Shown here: piece after piece, positions 1 to 5,265 of the stretch
How the letters are laid out: the number at the start of each line of letters is the position of its first letter
How positions within the stretch are numbered: the stretch's first letter is position 1
NCBI GenBank assembly: GCA_025056835.1
Contig: JANWVS010000190.1
Location: forward strand, 1 to 5,265
Reading direction: 5' to 3'
Length of the DNA: 5,265 nucleotides
Origin: Gemmataceae bacterium
GTDB lineage: Bacteria > Planctomycetota > Planctomycetia > Gemmatales > Gemmataceae
Notes under the pieces: model-generated
Told to the model about the DNA's origin: nothing
Database searches by the model: none
Seen by the model: only the letters and a program-made list of their open reading frames with translations
Translations under genes and position numbers: made by a program

Positions 1-120
1 GTCCGCGATGCCTACCGACGAACCATTGGATCCCAGGCCGCCGCCGACTGCTCCCCAAGTCGCGGATCGCTCGCCAACCGGCCCGGCTCGTGCGCCCAAG
101 AACGGCGGGCGCCGCACTCG

Positions 121-149
121 AACGGCCCTGAACGACCCTGACGGCCCTG
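121..149. repeat. Imperfect 10-base tandem repeat, three units
   Basis: Three consecutive units read AACGGCCCTG, AACGACCCTG and ACGGCCCTG. The second differs from the first by one base and the third lacks the first base. The repeat lies in the non-genic stretch upstream of the small plus-strand gene. It is too short to assign a role and could be chance in GC-rich DNA or a small slippage duplication. Confidence 0.45.
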
Positions 150-177
150 TGCATCAGCCGCGCAACGGCAAGGGGCA

Positions 178-206
178 TTGCAGCGGTGTCGGACTGCGGC
201 TATTCT
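178..206 (+). promoter_or_regulatory. Weak candidate sigma70-type promoter
   Basis: TTGCAG at 178-183 and TATTCT at 201-206 are separated by 17 bases. They match the -35 and -10 consensus at 3 and 4 of 6 positions. The pair lies about 40 bases upstream of the ATG at 249, in a locally AT-richer patch of otherwise GC-rich DNA, so it could drive the small plus-strand gene. The match is weak and planctomycete promoters are poorly defined. Confidence 0.25.
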
Positions 207-248
207 AAAGGGGCGGACAACACAGAGCTTTTCTCAAGGGCGAACGCC

Positions 249-497
249 ATGCAAGTGCGAACGATGGACCACGTTCAGGTCGATCCCGTCAAGGTCGAGC
301 GCTTGGAGAAAATCGAACCGCCGCCGGCGCTCGTGACGGCCGAAGGCAAGCCCTGGGAAGAAGTGCTCGAATGTCTTGCCGTGTTGGCGGCGGTGCATGC
401 TGCGCCCTGCGGCGCCGCAGCGCGGCGGCAGGAGCAACAGGACGACGACGAGGCGTCATCTTCCGACTCGAAACCAGACCCCGGGCCGCAGCCTTGA
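249..497 (+). CDS. Small hypothetical protein with acidic, Ser-rich tail
   Basis: I do not recognise this 82-residue protein. The ATG at 249 is preferred because AAGGG at 236-240 lies 8 bases upstream; the frame also opens at a GTG at 186 with no such site. Third codon positions are mostly G or C, which supports real coding. The N-terminal third is charged (VDPVKVERLEKIEPPP). Residues about 36-60 (WEEVLECLAVLAAVHAAPCG) could form a short amphipathic or hydrophobic helix. The tail from about residue 61 is polar and acidic (QEQQDDDEASSSDSK) and looks disordered. There is no signal peptide and no convincing transmembrane span. The gene converges on the DUF1501 gene with 35 bases between stop codons. 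Its function is unknown, and it could be a lineage-specific planctomycete protein or a spurious frame. Confidence 0.5.
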   Translation: MQVRTMDHVQVDPVKVERLEKIEPPPALVTAEGKPWEEVLECLAVLAAVHAAPCGAAARRQEQQDDDEASSSDSKPDPGPQP

Positions 498-532
498 GGG
501 GAGGACGGAGGGGGGCCAGCCGCGGTCGGGCG

Positions 533-1954
533 TCAAAATAGTCCAAGGATCGGGGCGCCGTGTTCGACCAGTCGGCGTGGTCGTTGCAAGTTGTCGCGAT
601 ATTCCGTGGCCGGGTCGAGGCCGACGGCGTGGTACACGGTCGCCAGCAGGTCATAGGGGTGAACCGGATTCAATCGCGGATAGGCGCCATGGCGATCGGA
701 AGCGCCGTAGACGAGACCGCCGCGGACGCCGCCGCCGGCCACGAGGGCCGTGTAGCACTCGGGCCAGTGATCGCGGCCGCCGGGGCCGACGTTATTGGTC
801 GTCGGGGCGCCGATCTTGGGAGAGCGGCCAAATTCGCCCGCAGCCACGACCAAGGTCGATTCGAGCAGACCGCGGTCGTGCAAGTCTTGCAGCAGGGCCG
901 CCAGGGCTTGATCGAAAACCGGACAACGCCAGTCGCGCAGCATGGGAAAGTTGTTGCGGTGCGTGTCCCACGAGCCGTCGGGACCGGGCGCGGGTTCGGT
1001 GTCGGAGCCGGCCGGCCAGTTGACTTGGACGAAGCGCACGCCGGCCTCGATCAGGCGCCGGGCCAACAAGCAGCTTTGTCCAAAGCGCGTCATTCCGAAC
1101 CGTTCGCGCGTGGCCAGGGCTTCGTCGTCGATGCGAAAAGCCCGCGCGGCCCGGTGGCTCTCTAAAAGGGAAAAGGCCTGTTCGTAATACGTGTCGAAGT
1201 CGCGGCTGCCGAACTGTCGACTCGGCGACAGTCCGGCGCGCAAGTCGAGCCGAGCTTGTAAGCGTCCGAGCATGACGTCGGCAGGCAATTCCAGGGTCTC
1301 CAGCCGCAACGTCCGCGTCGGGTCGTCGTAGACTTGCAACGGATGGTAAGCTCCCCCCAGCAGGCCCGCGAATTGACCGACGCCCGTCACCGAACCTTCA
1401 CGAATCGGTCCACACACGGCAACGAAACTCGGTGTGCCCCGCGCCGCCGGCCGAAACCGCGCGATCACCGAACCGATCGACGGCGGATCTTGCGGCGAGG
1501 GAGGCACGGCCAGGCCCGTCGGCGAAAAATTGCTCGGATCGTAGCCTGTCATCAACATGTAGATCGACGCACCGTGATTCGTCAGGCCCCGCGGCTTGAC
1601 CCCCAGCGAACGAATCAAGGCGAACTTGTCGGCTTGTTGAGCCAGGCGCGGCAACACCTCGCTCAGCAGCATCCCCGGCACACGCGTGGCGATCGGCCGA
1701 AATTCACCGCGAATCTCCGGCAAGGCCTCGGGCTTGGGGTCCCACAGGTCGATGTGGCTGGGCGCACCTTGCAGATAAACGAACAACACTGCTTGGGCAC
1801 GGCCGAAGCCTCGGACCGCCGCGGCCGCACGCAGCGAACGGGGTGATCCACTGCCCACCGCCAGCCCGGCCAGGCCCCAGCTGCCGAACTTGAGCAGTTC
1901 TCGACGGGTGCAGCCGCCCCGTCCGGTGGGCACGTTGCCGATAAGCGAAAACAT
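533..1954 (-). CDS. DUF1501 domain protein with Tat signal
   Basis: This 473-residue protein matches the DUF1501 family, which has an alkaline-phosphatase/sulfatase-like fold and is highly expanded in Planctomycetes. Its reaction is not established. The N-terminus carries a twin-arginine signal (TRRELLKFG, arginines 17-18) followed by a hydrophobic stretch GLAGLAVG, so export in folded form is expected. Family landmarks are the block LQGAPSHIDLWDPKP (about 61-75), SWDTHRNN (328-335), AAGEFGRSPKIG (371-382) and GGRDHWPECYTALVAGGG (392-409). The end, GAPILGLF, is also typical. Length is normal for the family, and I see no frameshift. The ATG at 1954 is fixed by a perfect AGGAGG at 1961-1966. 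The gene starts 16 bases after the stop of the YhaM-like gene, which suggests cotranscription. DUF1501 genes often sit beside DUF1549/DUF1553 (planctomycete cytochrome-like) partners; none is visible here. Confidence 0.93.
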   Translation of the reverse strand: MFSLIGNVPTGRGGCTRRELLKFGSWGLAGLAVGSGSPRSLRAAAAVRGFGRAQAVLFVYLQGAPSHIDLWDPKPEALPEIRGEFRPIATRVPGMLLSEVLPRLAQQADKFALIRSLGVKPRGLTNHGASIYMLMTGYDPSNFSPTGLAVPPSPQDPPSIGSVIARFRPAARGTPSFVAVCGPIREGSVTGVGQFAGLLGGAYHPLQVYDDPTRTLRLETLELPADVMLGRLQARLDLRAGLSPSRQFGSRDFDTYYEQAFSLLESHRAARAFRIDDEALATRERFGMTRFGQSCLLARRLIEAGVRFVQVNWPAGSDTEPAPGPDGSWDTHRNNFPMLRDWRCPVFDQALAALLQDLHDRGLLESTLVVAAGEFGRSPKIGAPTTNNVGPGGRDHWPECYTALVAGGGVRGGLVYGASDRHGAYPRLNPVHPYDLLATVYHAVGLDPATEYRDNLQRPRRLVEHGAPILGLF

Positions 1955-1960
1955 CGTCTC

Positions 1961-1966
1961 CCTCCT
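1961..1966 (-). promoter_or_regulatory. Strong ribosome binding site of DUF1501 gene
   Basis: The minus strand reads AGGAGG six bases before the ATG at 1954. It sits wholly in the 16-base gap after the stop codon of the YhaM-like gene, supporting translation from a shared transcript and fixing the DUF1501 start. Confidence 0.75.
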
Positions 1967-1970
1967 CGTC

Positions 1971-2972
1971 CTAGCTTTCGCCGCCGTCGGCCACGGGTTC
2001 CGCGCCGTCTTTCAACCCCTTGAAGAGCCGGCGTTGCAGGCTGTGGTTGTAAGGCGTCCAGGCCGACGATCCCTGACGATCGTCACGGATGTCGCGCGTG
2101 AAGCTGTGGACCTTGGCGTCGAGATTATCCAAGTGGTGCAGGGCGATGGCCTCGGGCGTCATGGGCAAGCGGGGGCTGCCGAATTCATACGTGCCATGGT
2201 GGCTGAGGATCATGTGCTTGAGCCGCAGCAGCAATTCGCGCGGAAACGGTTCGCCGGTGAGATCGGGAACGAGCTTCACCTTTTCCTCGAGCATCTCCAC
2301 GCCGATCACCAAATGGCCGATCAACTGGCCTTCGTCCGTGTAGCCGAACACGCGCTCGTAGCTCAATTCGCGGACCTTGCCGATGTCGTGCAGGAAAATG
2401 CCCATCAGCAGCAGATCGCGATTCAGCTCGGGGTAGAGCGGCAGGATACGTTCGGCGGCATCGAGCAAGGTGACGACATGTTCGAGCAAGCCGCCGAGGT
2501 AGGCATGATGATTGCGGATGCCGGCGGGCGCTTTGCAGAAGGCAGCCACGAAAGGCTCGTCGATGAGAAAACATTCGACCAAGGCCCGCAAGTGGACGTT
2601 GGCGAGCTTGCGGAGCGTCGTCCGCAGCCGTTCGTACAAGCGGCTGATGTCATGTTCGGTCTGCGGCATGAAATCGGCCAGGTCGATCCGGCCGTGCTCG
2701 ATCTTCTCGAAGGCGGTGAAAAGGATTTGCAACGATCCCTGGTACAGTTGGACTTTGCCCTTGATACGGAGAAAGTCGCCTTCGTCGAAGGTGCGGAAAA
2801 TCTGTTCGCTGACGTTCCACATGCGGGCGCTGATCGCCCCGGTCTTGTCGCGCAATTCGAGCTGAAGAAACGGATTGCCCTGGCGATTGGTTCGCAGCTG
2901 TTTATCGGTGACCAGAAAGACTTCGTCGACCGACTCGCCGTCGGTCAAGAGTCCGATGCTGCGCCGCGCCAT
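1971..2972 (-). CDS. YhaM-like 3'-5' exoribonuclease (OB-fold + HD domain)
   Basis: This 333-residue protein has the two-part layout of the YhaM family: an N-terminal OB-fold nucleic-acid-binding domain (about residues 14-90) and an HD metal-dependent phosphohydrolase domain (about 150-290). Seen in the OB part: FLVTDKQLRTNRQGNPFLQLELRD and FLRIKGKVQLYQGSLQI. The HD domain keeps its likely metal ligands: HHAYLGGLLEH (H155, H156, H165), FLHDIGK (H195, D196), H220 in IGHLVIG, LSHHG (H258, H259) and LHHLDNLDAK (H279, H280, D282, D285). In Bacillus, YhaM degrades RNA and single-stranded DNA from the 3' end with divalent metal; a cytoplasmic RNA-turnover role is inferred here. Length is near that of Bacillus YhaM. 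AAGGAG at 2978-2983 supports the ATG. It lies 71 bases after the nucleoside-hydrolase-like gene and just before the DUF1501 gene. A different HD nuclease or phosphatase activity remains possible. Confidence 0.88.
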   Translation of the reverse strand: MARRSIGLLTDGESVDEVFLVTDKQLRTNRQGNPFLQLELRDKTGAISARMWNVSEQIFRTFDEGDFLRIKGKVQLYQGSLQILFTAFEKIEHGRIDLADFMPQTEHDISRLYERLRTTLRKLANVHLRALVECFLIDEPFVAAFCKAPAGIRNHHAYLGGLLEHVVTLLDAAERILPLYPELNRDLLLMGIFLHDIGKVRELSYERVFGYTDEGQLIGHLVIGVEMLEEKVKLVPDLTGEPFPRELLLRLKHMILSHHGTYEFGSPRLPMTPEAIALHHLDNLDAKVHSFTRDIRDDRQGSSAWTPYNHSLQRRLFKGLKDGAEPVADGGES

Positions 2973-2977
2973 GCAGG

Positions 2978-2983
2978 CTCCTT
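2978..2983 (-). promoter_or_regulatory. Ribosome binding site of YhaM-like gene
   Basis: The minus strand reads AAGGAG five bases before the ATG at 2972, which fixes that start. The rest of the 71-base gap up to the preceding stop codon (2973-3043) shows no clear hairpin, promoter or reading frame. Confidence 0.7.
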
Positions 2984-3043
2984 ATCGTTCGCCGTCATCT
3001 CTGCGCCAACACCATGGCCCGCCGGTCGCCGCCCGCGCCGACG

Positions 3044-3970
3044 TCACTCGTTGAGCTTTAATATCCGGACGATGTATTCCCGCACCGCTTTATTGTCCAC
3101 GTCGACCGCCAGATCGACGTTCGAGGCGGGATGCAGCCATGCCCGTTGGTCGAAAACCGACATGCCGCGGGTCAGCTCGCCGCGCGTCTCCACGTCGACC
3201 CGCATCGGCTTGGTTTTCAGCGCCGTCGGCACGGCCACTGCCACGACGCCGAGCACATCCTTCAGATGAAAACCTTCGATGCCGTACAAATTCGAGGTGG
3301 CGGCGATGCCATAGGGCACAATCTGCCGGAGAAACCGGCAAACGCGGGTCGTGTCTTCCGGCAGGCCGAGCAGGTCGCGCGGCGAAAACAACACCTGCCG
3401 CATGACGTCGAGAGGGATCAACAGCAACGGCACGCCGCTGTGGACGACGCTCCGCGCTGCCGGCGGGTCGCAGTGGAAATGGAACTCGGAGACCGGTCCG
3501 GCATTGCCCGGCTCGTGCAGCGTGCCCCCCAGACAGACCAAGCGCTTGACGATTCCCTTGATGTCGGGATACATCTCGAAGGCTCGGGCCAGGACGGTGA
3601 GCGGTCCCATGCAAATGATGCTGACCTCGCCCGGATGCTGCCGCACTAATTCCACGATTAACTTTTCGCTGGTCGGCAGGTTGTGCAGCTTCGACACCGG
3701 AAAATAGGTGTTGCCCAGACCCGTTGGGCCATGGAGATTCCGCCCGTCGACGCCGTAGTCCACCGCCGGCGCTTCACCCAAGCGCGGCCAGCGCGGCGGA
3801 TCGAGCTGCTCAACGAGGATATGGACGTTGAGAGTCGCTTGTTCGGCGCTGACGTTGCCAGGGGTGGCAGCCACGCCCAGCACCTCCAGGTTCTCATCGA
3901 ACAACGCCAAGGCAACCGCAAAGGCGCCATCGATGCCCGGATCGCAAACCAGGATGACCTTGTCGCGCAT
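3044..3970 (-). CDS. Nucleoside-hydrolase-like protein with altered active site
   Basis: This 308-residue protein belongs to the inosine-uridine nucleoside hydrolase family, which cleaves the N-glycosidic bond of ribonucleosides using a bound calcium ion. The ATG at 3970 is chosen because it puts the first motif at the family's usual position and has a weak GAAAG upstream. A GTG at 3994 would add 8 residues and has no ribosome site. Family landmarks are VCDPGIDGAFAVA (7-19), TPGN (N39), LHGPTGLGN (79-87), MGPLTVLA (121-128), VCLGG (145-149) and SEFHFHCDPPAA (161-172). HLKDVLGVVAVAVP (235-248) is the C-terminal catalytic block. Asp10, Asp14, Asn39 and Asp238 are kept. Three positions differ from the canonical enzyme of Crithidia: Asp15 is Gly, Asn168 is His (164 here) and His241 is Lys (237 here). 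Activity or substrate is therefore uncertain. It starts 57 bases after the helicase stop. Confidence 0.87.
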   Translation of the reverse strand: MRDKVILVCDPGIDGAFAVALALFDENLEVLGVAATPGNVSAEQATLNVHILVEQLDPPRWPRLGEAPAVDYGVDGRNLHGPTGLGNTYFPVSKLHNLPTSEKLIVELVRQHPGEVSIICMGPLTVLARAFEMYPDIKGIVKRLVCLGGTLHEPGNAGPVSEFHFHCDPPAARSVVHSGVPLLLIPLDVMRQVLFSPRDLLGLPEDTTRVCRFLRQIVPYGIAATSNLYGIEGFHLKDVLGVVAVAVPTALKTKPMRVDVETRGELTRGMSVFDQRAWLHPASNVDLAVDVDNKAVREYIVRILKLNE

Positions 3971-4027
3971 GGTTCTTTCATTATCGCCGGCCACCGACGA
4001 TTGCCAACGCCAGTCGAGAATCGAACG

Positions 4028-5265
4028 TCAAATCTCGACGACTTGGCCGGCGAAAAAGAATACCAGGCGGGCGGCCACGCGCTCCGGCGGCAGCCTCGCC
4101 AGCAGCGCTGCGGCGCGCTGGTAGCTTTCGAGCTGCGGACGGTAGTATTCGCTGCGCTCCCGCAGCCCGCGCAGATTGTGCGGCTCGAGGGCGTCGGTCT
4201 TGAAGTCGAGCACGTCCGCGGCCGTGATGCGCCCCCCCTCGGCCAACCAGACGACCCGATCGAAGCTGCCGTTCCACAATTTGTCGCCGTCGCGGACCAC
4301 GAAGCGGCGCTCACGCTCGAGACGCAGGGGGGCCCAGCCCGGCCCCCAGCAAGCCGCCAGCGACCGTGGAAATCCTGGGGCATTCGGTCCTTGGTAGGCC
4401 GAACGCCGCAACACCGCGGCCAAGGTCGGCACCGTCAGCCCGTGCAGGAATTGCGCCAGCCAGTGCTCCAGGTCGGCATACGTCTCCGCCGGCAAGTCGT
4501 GGCGCTTCTTCCACGCGAGGCGGCGCAAGTCGTCGGCGTTCGGCAAGCCGTCATCGAGCCAGCCGACCGCCTCCAACCAGGCGTGCAGGAGCGTTCCCGC
4601 GCCCAGCCCCGTGCCTTCCGAGCCTTGGAACAGGTGGTCGGTGGCCACGCGCGCTGCCCCTTCGCGCTGCGACGGCGCGGCCAGTTCCAATCCGCGGCGC
4701 CGCCCAGCTCCCGGACGGGGCAAAGGCACTTGCAGCGATACCGCCGCGCTCGGCTGCTTCGCTGCGGCGGGCACGAGTTGCTCATACCACGTCTGGGTAC
4801 CCGTCTCAAAGAGCGTGGCGTGTTCCGTCCAAGGAGCACCCGCGGCCAGCGTGGTGTACAGCAGATGATGCCAGCCGTGCTTCGGATCCGCGTTCGATAC
4901 GCGCGGCCCTGGGATGAACAGGTACAAGCCATGGATGGCGCGCGTCAGGGCCACGTAGAGCAGCGACAGCGCTTCCTCGACGCGCTGCCGCCGGTCGCGG
5001 GCGAAGGCCCTTCGTTCTTCGGGGGCAAGCAAAGCCTGGACCGTTTCGTTGAGGTAGCGGCAGACGAAGGTGACCTCGAGCGTCTCCGGGTCGCGATCCA
5101 CCACGAAGGCGGGGGGGCGACGATCCAGTAAGCCGCAGTCCAACTCCGGCAAGACGACGGCGTCGAATTGCAGTCCCTTGGCCCCGTGGATCGTCATGAC
5201 GCGCACCGGAGCGCTGGTCGGGTCCGGCACTTGCTCCTGGCGGATCCAGGCGACGAAGTCGTCGG
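4028..5265 (-). CDS. AddA-like UvrD helicase-nuclease, C-terminal part
   Basis: This is the last 411 codons of a larger gene whose start lies past the right edge; the frame stays open to 5265. Numbering from the first full codon, the protein begins DDFVAWIRQEQ. It then shows superfamily 1 helicase motifs: VMTIHGAKGLQF (22-33) and SLLYVALTRA (100-109, with arginine 108). A proline/arginine-rich linker (about 165-205) leads to a RecB/AddA-type PD-(D/E)XK nuclease: GTLLHAWLE (H227), GSFDRVV (D335), DVLDFKTD (D353, K355) and YRPQLESY (Q377, Y381). All expected nuclease residues are present. No four-cysteine iron-sulphur signature is seen, which fits AddA rather than AddB. AddA with AddB unwinds and resects double-strand DNA ends for recombination; that role and an upstream addB partner are inferred. 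A stand-alone UvrD-nuclease fusion is the alternative. It appears to be the upstream member of the minus-strand gene run. Confidence 0.9.
   Translation of the reverse strand, partial: DDFVAWIRQEQVPDPTSAPVRVMTIHGAKGLQFDAVVLPELDCGLLDRRPPAFVVDRDPETLEVTFVCRYLNETVQALLAPEERRAFARDRRQRVEEALSLLYVALTRAIHGLYLFIPGPRVSNADPKHGWHHLLYTTLAAGAPWTEHATLFETGTQTWYEQLVPAAAKQPSAAVSLQVPLPRPGAGRRRGLELAAPSQREGAARVATDHLFQGSEGTGLGAGTLLHAWLEAVGWLDDGLPNADDLRRLAWKKRHDLPAETYADLEHWLAQFLHGLTVPTLAAVLRRSAYQGPNAPGFPRSLAACWGPGWAPLRLERERRFVVRDGDKLWNGSFDRVVWLAEGGRITAADVLDFKTDALEPHNLRGLRERSEYYRPQLESYQRAAALLARLPPERVAARLVFFFAGQVVEI

Noticed and set aside
8..208. 66-codon open frame at the left edge, plus strand
   Set aside because: The translation is Pro/Arg/Gly-rich with no domain, the third-position G/C bias is weaker than in the real genes, there is no ribosome site, and it spans the tandem repeat and the candidate promoter. 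It could still be the tail of a gene entering from the left.
477..527. Possible hairpin GACCCCGG / CCGCGGTC as a terminator
   Set aside because: The stem has a mismatch and a loop of about 35 bases, begins inside the small gene, and is not followed by a U-run.
1890..3269. 459-codon open frame on the plus strand
   Set aside because: It lies antisense to the YhaM-like gene and parts of its two neighbours, whose products show clear family motifs. Its translation matches no family I know, and long antisense frames are common in GC-rich genes.
3971..3994. GTG at 3994 as the start of the nucleoside-hydrolase-like gene
   Set aside because: It has no ribosome site and adds eight polar residues absent from the family. 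The ATG at 3970 puts the first Asp motif at the expected residue 10.
3683..5131. 482-codon open frame on the plus strand
   Set aside because: It is antisense to the helicase-nuclease and nucleoside-hydrolase-like genes, which carry unmistakable motifs. The translation is Arg/Gln/Pro-rich and low in recognisable domain features, typical of a shadow frame.
5228..5230. GTG at 5230 as a true start of the helicase-nuclease
   Set aside because: The frame continues upstream to the window edge with helicase-like sequence (DDFVAWIRQEQ), and the protein would lack all N-terminal helicase motifs, so this is an internal valine codon.

Overview
This GC-rich window most resembles a planctomycete chromosome, perhaps of the Pirellulales type. 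The main reason is a Tat-signal DUF1501 protein, a family strongly expanded in Planctomycetes. High G/C at third codon positions and generous Shine-Dalgarno sites fit, but the taxon is an inference.

From right to left on the minus strand there are four closely spaced genes. They are (i) the C-terminal part of an AddA/UvrD-type helicase-nuclease whose start lies beyond the right edge, (ii) a divergent nucleoside-hydrolase-like protein, (iii) a YhaM-like OB-fold plus HD-domain protein, probably a 3'-5' exoribonuclease, and (iv) a secreted DUF1501 protein. The gaps are about 57, 71 and 16 bases, with no convincing terminator or promoter between the genes, so they probably form one transcription unit. 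The first three products act on DNA ends, nucleosides and RNA ends, a loose nucleic-acid-turnover theme. The DUF1501 protein is exported and is probably a passenger.

At the left, a small plus-strand gene of about 82 codons of unknown function converges on the DUF1501 gene, with 35 bases between their stop codons. The first 248 bases hold no gene I can support. They contain a short imperfect 10-base tandem repeat and a weak candidate promoter for the small gene.

I see no mobile element, CRISPR array, tRNA or rRNA, and no clear novel defence system. The most unusual feature is the altered active site of the nucleoside-hydrolase-like protein: the metal-binding DxDPGxDD motif and two further catalytic-pocket positions are substituted.
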